Notes under the pieces: generated by a model
Told to the model about the DNA's origin: nothing
Seen by the model: the letters and a program-made list of their open reading frames with translations, nothing else
Databases searched by the model: none
Part shown: positions 35,365 to 44,461 of the stretch, piece by piece
Position numbering within the stretch: the first letter of the stretch is position 1
How the letters are laid out: each line of letters opens with the position of its first letter
Position numbers and translations under genes: made by a program
Assembly (NCBI GenBank): GCA_943354965.1
Contig: CALRDN010000006.1
Coordinates: 16,157-80,156 of the forward strand
DNA: 64,000 bases
Direction of reading: 5' to 3'
Origin: Candidatus Peribacteria bacterium
Lineage (GTDB): Bacteria > Patescibacteriota > Gracilibacteria > UBA1369 > UBA12463

Positions 35365-36282
35365 TTACCTCAGCCTCCGGTATCTCTGCACCATCTGATC
35401 AATTTCATACTTCGGATCATCCTTGTCAGCATCTTTTGTCATGTTCCACTCTTTTGGTCGGATATGTTCATCCTCAATAAGTCCCAGATGTACCATCCTT
35501 TCATGTGGCTTGCACAAGGCTATAATTCTGACAGGATCATGTATTTTTTCTAGGGCAAATCGTTGGATATGATGGAGAATTTCATACTGCTTCGTACATG
35601 TACGGAACTCGCACACTCCCCTCGCCCTCTCGACGACATATCTTTCTATAGCAACCGGAATATGCCTTGATTCGGTTATTTTTTCTTCAGGTTTTTCTTG
35701 GGCTAACATTTTTTCTCGTATCTCGAGGAGTTCTTTCATAAGCGTATTCCAATCTCCATCTTTTCCTTTTAATTTTTCCAATGCCGATGCAACTTCCGGA
35801 TCCACATCAAGAGCAATAATCTTTTTTGTGATGGCTTGATCCTGAGGAAATTCGATGTTTTCCAACGTCCTAGGAAGGTCTGAGCTTGCGGCAATATCTG
35901 TCTGACTTTTTAATTCGCGTACATACATTTCCAATGTATTTTTACTCATCACCCTCGCCTTCTCTGCCAAAAAATCCTGATTCGCCATATTCAAAATAGT
36001 CATAATAGGCTTCACGCTATTGATTCCTTTTTCCTGAATAACTTTCAAAATAGAGGGCATACCCTCTGCCTTTTCTAAAACACGTAAGGCATCATTCACC
36101 GCATCACGACTCATTCCTGCCAGCACACGAGCATAGGTATACACGGAATCAAAACCTTTTTGTTCCCAAACTCTCTCGCGAACAATCTCCGGCAGTAACA
36201 ATGCACACTTGCGCGTCCATTCGCGGGCGTTGCGACCGTAGGTTTGGAATTGAAAATGCAAATCTTGAATATGTTTTTGCAT
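35365..36282 (-). CDS. HNH-endonuclease-like protein
   Basis: A 305-aa protein. The C-terminal ~90 residues hold an HNH-type zinc finger: RGVCEFRTCTKQYEILHHIQ followed by LCKPHERMVHLG, with Cys pairs and the HH/H metal residues in order. The N-terminal ~210 residues are helical and charged and I do not recognise them; related HNH proteins with long helical N-termini exist as free-standing nucleases. I start at the ATG at 36282 (MQKHIQDLHFQFQ); an in-frame ATG at 36342 would add a 20-residue hydrophobic leader reaching toward trpS. It could belong to a mobile intron-less homing or defence nuclease; no partner gene is seen. Confidence 0.72.
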   Translation of the reverse strand: MQKHIQDLHFQFQTYGRNAREWTRKCALLLPEIVRERVWEQKGFDSVYTYARVLAGMSRDAVNDALRVLEKAEGMPSILKVIQEKGINSVKPIMTILNMANQDFLAEKARVMSKNTLEMYVRELKSQTDIAASSDLPRTLENIEFPQDQAITKKIIALDVDPEVASALEKLKGKDGDWNTLMKELLEIREKMLAQEKPEEKITESRHIPVAIERYVVERARGVCEFRTCTKQYEILHHIQRFALEKIHDPVRIIALCKPHERMVHLGLIEDEHIRPKEWNMTKDADKDDPKYEIDQMVQRYRRLR

Positions 36283-36479
36283 AGTAAATTGATGAAGGAA
36301 TATAGAAAATAGTAGCTCAAATAAGCCATAAATTCCATACAACTCACAAATTTTCCCAAGACAAAACGGAGCAACATTCTATGGGTGAACAAATACTCAC
36401 CTTTATACAAAATGCAAACAGAAAAACACCAAATGAGCTCTCTATCGACAACGCAACCAAAATCCATTACACTCACAAC

Positions 36480-37457
36480 ATGAAAAAACGTGTTCTTTCA
36501 GGAGTACAGCCCAGCGGAGCCATTCATCTCGGAAATTATCTAGGCGCTATCAAGCAGCACATTGAAATGCAAGATAATCCCGATTTCGAATGTTTCATCT
36601 TTATCGCAGATCTCCATGCGCTCACGACCGTTCGTGATGCGAAAAAATTAAAAGAGTTAACGCTCGAAGTGGCACTCACCTACCTCGCATTCGGTCTCGA
36701 TCCGAAGAAAGCCGTATTCTTCAAACAAAGCGATATCGCCGAGCACTGCGAACTAGCATGGATTCTAAGCTGCGTTACACCATTCGGGCTCCTTGAACGT
36801 GCTCATGCCTGGAAGGATGCCGTTGAAAAAAACAAGAAAGAAAAAACGGTTGGACTCTTCACCTATCCTGCGCTTATGGCAGCCGATATTTTAATATACA
36901 AACCAAATCTGATACCGGTCGGAAAAGATCAAAAACAGCATGTAGAAATTACCCGAGATATCGCAACATCCTTCAACTCGCATTTCGGCGATACGCTCAC
37001 TCTCCCGGAAGACTTCATCAAAGAAGATGTCGCCGTGGTTCCCGGGACAGATGGCCAAAAAATGAGCAAGAGTTACGGCAACACGATTGATATTTTCGCA
37101 CCCGAGGCGACGCTCAAAAAGCAGATAATGGGAATCATTACGGACTCCACGCCCGTCGAGGATCCAAAAGACCCATCGAAGTGCCACGTCTTCACGCTCT
37201 ACAAACTCCTCGCAAACAAGGAGGAAATCAAGGACCTTGAAAATAAATACAAAAAAGGTGGTTTTGGATATGGGGAAGCCAAGAAAATCCTCCTTGCCAA
37301 GATCCTCGAAATATTCGCTCCTGCGAGGAAAAAAAGAATTGAACTTGAGGGCGATCTAAGCTATGTTAACAGTGTGCTCCAAGAAGGAGCAAGTCGAGCA
37401 AAAAAGGTCGCAAGCGAGACCCTCGATGAGGTCCGAAAACGAATCGGCACACGATAA
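36480..37457 (+). CDS. trpS: Tryptophanyl-tRNA synthetase
   Basis: A 325-aa class I aminoacyl-tRNA synthetase charging tRNA-Trp. PSGAIHLGNYLGA is the HIGH-type motif and KMSKSYGN the KMSKS motif. FIFIADLHALTT and GLFTYPALMAADILIY line the tryptophan pocket. The start at 36480 gives MKKRVLSGVQPSG; an upstream in-frame ATG at 36381 would add an unconserved segment. Length is normal (about 330 aa). pyrG starts 28 nt downstream. Confidence 0.97.
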   Translation: MKKRVLSGVQPSGAIHLGNYLGAIKQHIEMQDNPDFECFIFIADLHALTTVRDAKKLKELTLEVALTYLAFGLDPKKAVFFKQSDIAEHCELAWILSCVTPFGLLERAHAWKDAVEKNKKEKTVGLFTYPALMAADILIYKPNLIPVGKDQKQHVEITRDIATSFNSHFGDTLTLPEDFIKEDVAVVPGTDGQKMSKSYGNTIDIFAPEATLKKQIMGIITDSTPVEDPKDPSKCHVFTLYKLLANKEEIKDLENKYKKGGFGYGEAKKILLAKILEIFAPARKKRIELEGDLSYVNSVLQEGASRAKKVASETLDEVRKRIGTR

Positions 37458-37485
37458 GAGAGTGTCTTTTTTCTTTAATTACTTT

Positions 37486-39111
37486 ATGCAGACGAAATAC
37501 ATATTTGTCACAGGTGGCGTATGTTCTTCCCTCGGGAAGGGTATTGCCGCCTCTTCTATCGGTACTCTCCTGAAGGCTTCAGGATTCAAAGTTTTCATGC
37601 AAAAACTTGATCCGTACCTCAACGTCGATCCAGGAACCATGAGTCCATTTCAGCATGGCGAGGTTTTCGTAACGAACGATGGCGCGGAAACGGACCTAGA
37701 CCTAGGTCACTACGAACGTTTTATTGATGAAAATCTCTCAAAATACTCATCTGTCACGACAGGAAAAATTTATGCAGATATTATTTCACGCGAGCGTAAA
37801 GGTGAATTTCTCGGAGGAACCATTCAGATCGTACCGCATATCACTAATGCTATTCAGGAACGAATCAAAATAGCCGCAAAAGATTCCGAGGCGGAAATCA
37901 TGATCATAGAGATCGGTGGAACCGTTGGAGATATCGAGGGTCTACCATTCCTCGAGGCGATCAGGCAGATGCGTCACAAGTTAGGAAGTGAGAACACATT
38001 ATTTGTTCATCTAACGCTTCTACCTCATCTACAAGCCACAAAAGAGCTTAAGACAAAACCAACACAAGCATCGGTACGAGAATTACGCGCGATCGGTATT
38101 CAGCCGGATATCATTATCGCACGTGCCGACCTTCCCATTACCAAAGATCTTCTTCAGAAAATATCACTCTTCTGTGATGTACCGCTTGAGGCTGTTATCT
38201 CTGCCCCGACACTCTCTTCTATCTACGAAGTTCCGCTTCGCTTCAAGGAACAAAACGTCTCGGCGCTCATTCAGAAAAAACTCAATCTTCCAAGCACCAA
38301 GCCAAAACTAAAAGAATGGGAAACGCTCGTCGCCAAAATTAAGAAGGAAAGGAAACCACTGAATATCGCTCTTGTCGGAAAATACACAGGATTAGAAGAC
38401 GCCTACCTCAGCGTCATCGAATCACTCAAAATCGCTTGTTACCACCAGGAAAGACAGCTCGTCACGCACTGGATCGATGCGACAAACCTAGAAAAAAACG
38501 ATAAGCATACACAAGAAGTGCTCAAATCTGTCGACGGTATCGTCGTGCCGGGAGGGTTCGGAACACGAGGCACAGAAGGCAAAATCATGAGCGCGACCTA
38601 TGCGAGAACAAACGCAGTTCCCTATCTCGGACTTTGTTTGGGCATGCAACTCATGACGATCGAGTTCGCACGACACTGCCTCAAGAATCCAAAGATTACC
38701 TCAGAAGAATTCGATGAAGACGGAAAGATAGGAAAAGAAAACCACATCATTCACTTCCTGCCCGGCCAATCAAAAGAAAGAGAAAAAGGAGGCACACTTC
38801 GTTTAGGTGCATATGAATGCCAAGTCAGCAAAGGGACAAAAACGTATGATGCCTACAAAAAGACGACTATTGAAGAGCGACACAGGCATCGTTACGAATT
38901 CAACAACGCTTTCAAAGAGAAGTTAGAAAAAGCCGGAATGATCTTCCCGGGAATGAATATAAAACAAAATCTCGTAGAAATCGCCGAGCTAAAAGACCAT
39001 CCATTTATGGTAGGATCGCAATTTCATCCTGAATTTCTCTCGCGACCAAACAAACCGCATCCCCTCTTTGCAGCCTTCATTAGCGCCGCCATTAAACATG
39101 CCAAAGTATAG
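37486..39111 (+). CDS. pyrG: CTP synthase
   Basis: A 541-aa enzyme that aminates UTP to CTP using glutamine. The synthetase domain starts MQTKYIFVTGGVCSSLGKGI with the ATP-binding loop, followed by DPYLNVDPGTMSPFQHGEVF. The glutaminase domain has PGGFGTRGTEGK, the nucleophile Cys in YLGLCLGMQL and the His/Glu pair in SQFHPEF. The start at 37486 is the family's usual N-terminus; an in-frame ATG at 37363 lies inside trpS. Its last 14 nt overlap the next gene. Confidence 0.97.
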   Translation: MQTKYIFVTGGVCSSLGKGIAASSIGTLLKASGFKVFMQKLDPYLNVDPGTMSPFQHGEVFVTNDGAETDLDLGHYERFIDENLSKYSSVTTGKIYADIISRERKGEFLGGTIQIVPHITNAIQERIKIAAKDSEAEIMIIEIGGTVGDIEGLPFLEAIRQMRHKLGSENTLFVHLTLLPHLQATKELKTKPTQASVRELRAIGIQPDIIIARADLPITKDLLQKISLFCDVPLEAVISAPTLSSIYEVPLRFKEQNVSALIQKKLNLPSTKPKLKEWETLVAKIKKERKPLNIALVGKYTGLEDAYLSVIESLKIACYHQERQLVTHWIDATNLEKNDKHTQEVLKSVDGIVVPGGFGTRGTEGKIMSATYARTNAVPYLGLCLGMQLMTIEFARHCLKNPKITSEEFDEDGKIGKENHIIHFLPGQSKEREKGGTLRLGAYECQVSKGTKTYDAYKKTTIEERHRHRYEFNNAFKEKLEKAGMIFPGMNIKQNLVEIAELKDHPFMVGSQFHPEFLSRPNKPHPLFAAFISAAIKHAKV

Positions 39112-40489
39112 CTATACCGTTATTAATCAGGAGGGCCAAAAACTCACCGGGACTATCGCGGCGGATACAGAAAAACTTGCAAAAGAAAACCTAAGTAAGT
39201 TGGGTTTTCCTATTTTAGATATAACAGAAATTCCCGAAGAAAAAGTTGCAGAACTCACAAGTGAATCACAAAAATTCGAGTTTCATGCCGTAGATCAAAA
39301 TGGAAGAAAGGTAGTGGGAAGCATAGGTGCCGAAGATAAATATGCCGCCTTCAAAAGACTCATTACTGAGTATCACTTTGCCGTAGAATTTCTCTACCTC
39401 TCATCTCTTTCTACGGAAGCAAAAGAAGAAGAGAAAAAACGAGGCGTCGTGGATCTCTATGGAAAACTCAAGGTAGACCAACAAAAAGCCGAAGCTATAA
39501 AAGGAGTTGATAGAGAAGTTATCAACGAAGAAGAGGAAACCCTCTTCATATCAAAACAAATCGATATTGTTTTGGGGAAAATAAAAGAAACATCAGAGGA
39601 ATTCAAGGAAATTATCAAACCGGAAGATCAAAGAGCGATTGAGAAAAAAGCTGACAGGCTATCAAGAATGCGCACCAGCAAAAATATAGAATATGTAAAA
39701 CATCTCGCCGAAGATTTGTTACTCTACGTACAAAACGAAGAAATTTTCCTCCTCAAAGAACAAAACGACAAAAAAATCCAATCATTCCGACTGGATATGA
39801 AAAAGCTCCTCAATCAGCTACATAGCGACAAATTACGTGTTGGACTTCGTCAGGACACTCTCAATAACATCAATGCTTGGCTCGAAAAACACATAACAAG
39901 CAATGATACACCTGCTATGTGGGAAAAAGTCATCGGAGGGATGCTGGGTTTTATAGCGAATATCATTACCGAACCACCGGAAATATCCGCCCTTAAGGAA
40001 AAAATTCGAGTCATCAACAAGCAAGTATGGGACTATTATATTATTTACATAAAAGAAAATACCATTGAAGGACGCAATGAAATCAAAGAGAGTCTTCATG
40101 GGTTAAAAGAGAGGAAAACTGAGCTCAAGCTCGAATTAACCAATACGGAACGACGTCTTGCCAAGGAAGTTCAACTCGTGGAACAAGAGACCGTCAGGGC
40201 AAAAGTATCCAGTGAACTAACGTCGATAACCGGATGGCTCTTTGCGATATATTTTATAATTCATACTTACTACATCTACACATCCACCAGGGAGTTACCC
40301 GTAGATATGAGCATATCGGCGTTACACATTTCCGAAGCGCGAAGCTATCTCATAACGATGCTCGTGTTGCTTATTATCCACGCTTATTTCCAACTTCGAT
40401 CGATAATTGTGCTACGACGAGCAATCGCAAACTTCATTCTCATACCAACATGCAGCCTATCTATCCTCCTCATAGTTTTTAATCTGTAG
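39098..40489 (+). CDS. Membrane protein with two PilC/GspF N-terminal-like domains
   Basis: A 463-aa protein of unknown function. The first ~45 residues (MPKYSYTVINQEGQKLTGTI, then LAKENLSKLGFPILDI) are very like the N-terminus of type IV pilus platform proteins PilC/GspF, and a second copy follows (about 60-105: FEFHAVDQNGRKVVGSIGAE). After that there is no PilC membrane domain but a long charged, coiled-coil-prone region (about 120-370, e.g. ERRLAKEVQLVEQE) and three hydrophobic helices at the C-terminus. The ATG at 39098 overlaps the pyrG end by 14 nt; the stop is 4 nt before lgt. A pilus-linked role is suggested only by the domain match and by pilD at 23114. Confidence 0.78.
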   Translation: MPKYSYTVINQEGQKLTGTIAADTEKLAKENLSKLGFPILDITEIPEEKVAELTSESQKFEFHAVDQNGRKVVGSIGAEDKYAAFKRLITEYHFAVEFLYLSSLSTEAKEEEKKRGVVDLYGKLKVDQQKAEAIKGVDREVINEEEETLFISKQIDIVLGKIKETSEEFKEIIKPEDQRAIEKKADRLSRMRTSKNIEYVKHLAEDLLLYVQNEEIFLLKEQNDKKIQSFRLDMKKLLNQLHSDKLRVGLRQDTLNNINAWLEKHITSNDTPAMWEKVIGGMLGFIANIITEPPEISALKEKIRVINKQVWDYYIIYIKENTIEGRNEIKESLHGLKERKTELKLELTNTERRLAKEVQLVEQETVRAKVSSELTSITGWLFAIYFIIHTYYIYTSTRELPVDMSISALHISEARSYLITMLVLLIIHAYFQLRSIIVLRRAIANFILIPTCSLSILLIVFNL

Positions 40490-40493
40490 TTCC

Positions 40494-41306
40494 ATGTATC
40501 CAGTCCTCTTTGAACTTGGCTCTATTTTCGTATCATCCATCTGGATTCTCGTAAGTTTGGGATTTCTCACGAGCGGAATCATTCTCGTCCAACTAACGGA
40601 AATCAAGAGTATGAAAATGGCCTTCCTCGTAAAAAATTTCTTTCCACTGCTTATTTGGGGCATCGTTTCAGGCCGAGTATTTTACATTCTCATGAATACT
40701 CAAGAGATCTTTGCCGACCCTATTCAGTACATTCCCATACGAATGCTCGGGATTTGGGATAGGGGCTTCGAGTTTTGGGGAGTGACGGCAGGCATCATAA
40801 TCTATCTGTATTTTGCTGCGAAAAAAGCCGGAGAAAATACATGGCGCTGGATAGACATCCTCTCGATATCAATTTTAGCCGGTATTCCATTCGGTCATCT
40901 AGGGGCGCTACTCGAGGGTCTTAATTTCGGACGCGAGACGGATCTTCCCTGGGGAATTATTTTTGAAACTTCCAGCGTTCCCTACACGGTACCGATTCAT
41001 CCGACACAAATATATGCACTCGTCTACTCAATAATTATATGCCTCGTTTTGGGCTTTATCTTTCTAAAAAAACCACTAAAACATAATGGCGATATTGCAT
41101 TAACCGCAACAGTAAGCTATGGAGTGATGCGATTCCTCGAAGAGTTTTTCCGGGGAGATGAGTCAATAACCGTCTTCGATATCAGCATTATTTACCCTCT
41201 CATACTGATCATCGTCGCAATCGCTGGTATTTCACTTGCTATTCGATATAATAGGCTCAATTTTCTTACCAAATACTATCATGAACGTCATTCTAAATCT
41301 CATTAG
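40494..41306 (+). CDS. lgt: Prolipoprotein diacylglyceryl transferase
   Basis: A 270-aa membrane enzyme that attaches diacylglycerol to the lipobox cysteine of prolipoproteins. About seven helices with the Lgt motifs GFEFWGVTAGI, GHLGALLEGLNFGRETDLPWG, PIHPTQIYALVYS and RFLEEFFRGDE are present. The family's conserved Arg/Glu residues are in the last two. It is diverged from the E. coli protein but in the right order and length. The lipoprotein at 26700 is a likely substrate. The downstream small membrane protein starts within its last 26 nt. Confidence 0.88.
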   Translation: MYPVLFELGSIFVSSIWILVSLGFLTSGIILVQLTEIKSMKMAFLVKNFFPLLIWGIVSGRVFYILMNTQEIFADPIQYIPIRMLGIWDRGFEFWGVTAGIIIYLYFAAKKAGENTWRWIDILSISILAGIPFGHLGALLEGLNFGRETDLPWGIIFETSSVPYTVPIHPTQIYALVYSIIICLVLGFIFLKKPLKHNGDIALTATVSYGVMRFLEEFFRGDESITVFDISIIYPLILIIVAIAGISLAIRYNRLNFLTKYYHERHSKSH

Positions 41307-41700
41307 ATATTTCTTTCATCCAATCCCTGGAAGTCCATTCGACTTCTACATACCGCTCATAATTGTAGCGATACTTCTCGTCTTGCTAGGAGTCGGTATC
41401 CGATACTACATCAAGAGCAGAGGAAAAGAAGACAAAGCCTTCAAGAAACTATTTCACAATCTCCCCTTCTCTCTCTATTGGTTTGCGGCACTTATTTTGG
41501 GAAATCTCTTCGGACGATATGAAAGATTCCCCCTCCTCGGAGCTCGATTCGTTCTCTACGGAACAATCATATTAGCCGTATACACACTAGGAAAAGCCAT
41601 CTATCAGTACAAGAAAGTATATCCTACACACATCGCGCACCACGTTACAGGGACACCTGTTCAGAAAAAATATACGACAGAAAAGTACTCTCGGCGCTAA
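41281..41700 (+). CDS. Small membrane protein, 139 aa
   Basis: Unrecognised. Three hydrophobic segments are visible (about 18-38 IPLIIVAILLVLLGVGI, 60-78 and 88-108), the first followed by a basic loop RYYIKSRGKEDKAFKKL, and a basic C-terminus. I start at the ATG at 41281, which overlaps the lgt end by 26 nt and suggests co-translation; an in-frame ATG at 41236 would overlap lgt more. Its 3' end overlaps the converging PEGA protein gene by 56 nt. Confidence 0.72.
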   Translation: MNVILNLIRYFFHPIPGSPFDFYIPLIIVAILLVLLGVGIRYYIKSRGKEDKAFKKLFHNLPFSLYWFAALILGNLFGRYERFPLLGARFVLYGTIILAVYTLGKAIYQYKKVYPTHIAHHVTGTPVQKKYTTEKYSRR

Positions 41701-42685
41701 AAAGCTTGAAGTAAATAACCTTCTTTTCTTTGGATTGATAGAGATATATTCCCTCAGTATCCAGGGCAAAACTGTCGTTTTCCGCTAAAGCATGCAGTTC
41801 ATAGCAGTTCATAAACGACTCATCACAAAACTGAACCTGTTTCGCAAGAGCCACAACAAAGTGATTCGTATCATAAAACCATGACAACTTCCGAATCGTC
41901 TGGGCAAATCGAGTAATGAAATCTACCTTATCATTTTCGCTACGGGTAATGCTGACAATCTCACTATTCAACATAAAGAGAAACTGTTGATAGTTAGGCG
42001 TAAACTGGAGAAAAGAAAGACCATCCCGAGTATAAGGAAACTCTTCTTCATGATCGAGCTGAATCTTGCCATTGCGTAGTGAGAAGGCTCGCAAGAGACT
42101 GCCGGCAAAACCATAGAGGCGTTGCGTATCAGGCTCCACGACAACATCGGTCATATTCTTAGGAACATCAATACGGGTCTTCTTCTTCGTGAGAGGATTA
42201 ACATTCCAAAAGAGATCGCCCTGCTTGAATACGAGATTCTCCTTTGATGCACCCGCAAGCGAAACCTTGCCGGCGGTAGACTGGAAAACGCCAGCCATAT
42301 CAGCAAAAGGTGTAAACCGATCAGAGGGTTTTTCCGGAACCAAGAGCACAAAAGGAACTCGACTTACCGAGCCATTCACAACATTCACATCGAGACGGAA
42401 AGGCAAGAAGCCAGTCTTCGCAATTTGCAACGAGTGAAATCCCTCCTTGACGCTCAGAATTCGTGTCGGAAGCGCCTTCGCAATCTCCTGCCCATCCAGA
42501 ATCACCTGAAGGCCGGTATTACTTCCATTAACGATAATGATGCCTGTTTGCTCAATCTTTTTATCCAATGGATTGTAGGTGTATCCAAAGGCCATGAAGA
42601 CGATGACCGTTGCCGAAAAAACAAAGGCCAGCACGGTCACGATACGATACAGAGAAACAAGGATAGTACGAAGTGAAATTCGCAT
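41645..42685 (-). CDS. PEGA-domain membrane-anchored protein
   Basis: A 346-aa protein with one N-terminal transmembrane helix (about 14-34) after a basic start, then a PEGA domain (about 48-115: GIIIVNGSNTGLQVILDGQE, LSVKEGFHSLQIAKTGF), and a beta-rich C-terminal part with repeated strand patterns (RLYGFAGSLLRAFSLRNGKI, FLQFTPNYQQFLFMLNSEIV) suggesting a partial propeller. PEGA domains occur in surface proteins of CPR and Planctomycetes and probably bind cell-surface polymers. It is last in the minus-strand run after greA (19 nt apart). Function unknown. Confidence 0.78.
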   Translation of the reverse strand: MRISLRTILVSLYRIVTVLAFVFSATVIVFMAFGYTYNPLDKKIEQTGIIIVNGSNTGLQVILDGQEIAKALPTRILSVKEGFHSLQIAKTGFLPFRLDVNVVNGSVSRVPFVLLVPEKPSDRFTPFADMAGVFQSTAGKVSLAGASKENLVFKQGDLFWNVNPLTKKKTRIDVPKNMTDVVVEPDTQRLYGFAGSLLRAFSLRNGKIQLDHEEEFPYTRDGLSFLQFTPNYQQFLFMLNSEIVSITRSENDKVDFITRFAQTIRKLSWFYDTNHFVVALAKQVQFCDESFMNCYELHALAENDSFALDTEGIYLYQSKEKKVIYFKLFSAESTFLSYIFSEQVSL

Positions 42686-42704
42686 AGGTTAGAAAGAAAA
42701 CCTA

Positions 42705-43235
42705 TTATTGAATCTTCATGATTTCGTACTCAATAAGACCTGATGGAGCGTGAACAGTCACGACCTCACCAACATGCTTATCGAGAAGGGATGAACCCAC
42801 AGGAGAAACATTGGAAATTTTTCCCTTGAGTGGATCTGCCTCCGTAGAACCAACGACGACAAATTCTGTCTCTACTTTCGTCTTTGTATTCTTGATCTTT
42901 ACGGTGCTTCCTAGCTGAACAGAAGCCGTTTTTTTGTGATCCTCAATAATCTGAACGTACTTCACCTTCTCCTCGAGTTCCAAAATACGTCCCTCGACGA
43001 ATGCCTGTTCATTTTTTGAATCCTCATACTCAGAGTTCTCAGAAAGATCGCCGTAAGAGATAGCCTCACGAATTCTCTCTGCAACCTCACGTCGCTTCAC
43101 ATTCTTGAGATAATCAAGTTCCGTAACGAGCTTGTCGTAACCCTCCTTGGTAAGAATAAAAACTTTTGGCTCTGCTGCTGCGGAACCATCAACGATCGAT
43201 GAACTCTTTGTTGATTTCTTAGTAATTTTTGCCAT
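42705..43235 (-). CDS. greA: Transcription elongation factor GreA
   Basis: A 176-aa factor that enters the RNA polymerase secondary channel and stimulates cleavage of backtracked RNA. The N-terminal coiled coil is clear (LTKEGYDKLVTELDYLKNVK, then EAISYGDLSENSEYEDSKNE with the conserved acidic tip) and the FKBP-like C-terminal domain follows (GSTVKIKN, SPVGSSLLDKHVGEVVTV). The first ~22 residues are a Lys/Ser-rich extension not found in E. coli GreA (158 aa). It lies 41 nt after rpoD. Confidence 0.95.
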   Translation of the reverse strand: MAKITKKSTKSSSIVDGSAAAEPKVFILTKEGYDKLVTELDYLKNVKRREVAERIREAISYGDLSENSEYEDSKNEQAFVEGRILELEEKVKYVQIIEDHKKTASVQLGSTVKIKNTKTKVETEFVVVGSTEADPLKGKISNVSPVGSSLLDKHVGEVVTVHAPSGLIEYEIMKIQ

Positions 43236-43276
43236 AGCAATTGAAAATAAAAAATAAGTAGATAATACAATAAAAC

Positions 43277-44431
43277 TTACGGTCGAATACGAATACTCGT
43301 TGGGTGCTCCTTGAGCTTCTGAAGAACTTTCGCCTCGATCTGACGAATACGCTCACGAGTAACATTGAACTCTTTTCCAACCTCCTCGAGCGTATGACCT
43401 ACACCATCGATAAGACCAAAACGCATCTCGATAATTTTGCGCTCACGTGGAGTGAGATACTGAAGCATTTCACGAATATTCTCCTTGAGAAGCTGTCTAT
43501 TAGTCGCTTCCGCAGGGCTAAGAGCATCATCATCCTCGATAAAGTCGCCAAGCTTACTATCCTCCTCAGTTCCAACCGGAGCCTCGAGAGAGACGATATC
43601 CTGGGAGATTTTGAGAATATGACGAACCTTCTTCACATCCATATCCATTTCAGCAGCGATTTCTTCTACAAGTGGCTCACGGCCAAGTTCCTGAACGAGA
43701 CGTCGTTGTGCATGCGTAAGCTTGTTAATCGTCTCAACCATATGCACCGGAATACGAATCGTACGAGCCTGATCGGCAATAGCACGAGTGATAGCCTGAC
43801 GAATCCACCATGTAGCATAGGTAGAAAATTTAAATCCACGATCCGGATCAAACTTCTCAACCGCTCGGAACAAGCCAATATTTCCCTCCTGAATCAAGTC
43901 CAAGAAAGAAAGTCCACGTCCGATATACTTCTTCGCGATACTGACAACGAGACGAAGATTGGCCTCAGCTAAACGAGATTTAGCCGTCTGGTCACCCTTA
44001 CGGATACGTCGTGCGAGATCAATTTCCTCTTTACCGGTAAGAAGCGCAACCTTACCAATCTCACAAAGATAGAGACGAATAGAGTCATTCGCAATCTCCT
44101 TCATGTCGGTCTGCTGCTGAACTTTTGCCTTTTTAGGCTCCACACTCTTGAGCGCCGCATCAACAACTTTTGCCTCCTCATCCTTTTTCCAGATAAGTGA
44201 GTCAGACTCCTTTGGGTCCATTACGTCAATGCCAAGATCGAGGAACAAAGCATAGATTTCATCCAGAAGGACGAGGTCCTCTTCAATCTTCGGCATAGCC
44301 TTTAGGAGCTCGGGCTGAGTAATGAAACCCTGCTGTCGACCCTTTTGGACCAATTCTTGTACCTCTTTTGAAAATTGGGCGAGACGATCGTCAGTAGGCT
44401 GAACAATGAATTTTCTGGTTCGTGATGCCAT
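43277..44431 (-). CDS. rpoD: Primary RNA polymerase sigma factor
   Basis: A 384-aa sigma-70 factor. Region 1.2-2 ([36 protein letters not shown]) contains the -10-recognition helix; region 3 and region 4.2 ([20 protein letters not shown]) recognise the -35. The N-terminal ~110 residues resemble region 1.1 ([20 protein letters not shown]) and there is no large insertion, as in Gram-positive SigA. This fits the TTGACA/TATAAT promoters seen in the window. It sits between dnaG and greA, as in the classic dnaG-rpoD operon. Confidence 0.97.
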   Translation of the reverse strand: MASRTRKFIVQPTDDRLAQFSKEVQELVQKGRQQGFITQPELLKAMPKIEEDLVLLDEIYALFLDLGIDVMDPKESDSLIWKKDEEAKVVDAALKSVEPKKAKVQQQTDMKEIANDSIRLYLCEIGKVALLTGKEEIDLARRIRKGDQTAKSRLAEANLRLVVSIAKKYIGRGLSFLDLIQEGNIGLFRAVEKFDPDRGFKFSTYATWWIRQAITRAIADQARTIRIPVHMVETINKLTHAQRRLVQELGREPLVEEIAAEMDMDVKKVRHILKISQDIVSLEAPVGTEEDSKLGDFIEDDDALSPAEATNRQLLKENIREMLQYLTPRERKIIEMRFGLIDGVGHTLEEVGKEFNVTRERIRQIEAKVLQKLKEHPTSIRIRP

Positions 44432-44461
44432 TCTTTGAGATAAAAAAATAAAAAACCAACA

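Noticed and set aside
36381..36479. Longer start for trpS
   Set aside because: The extra 33 residues show no synthetase similarity and the family start MKKRVLSG is at 36480.
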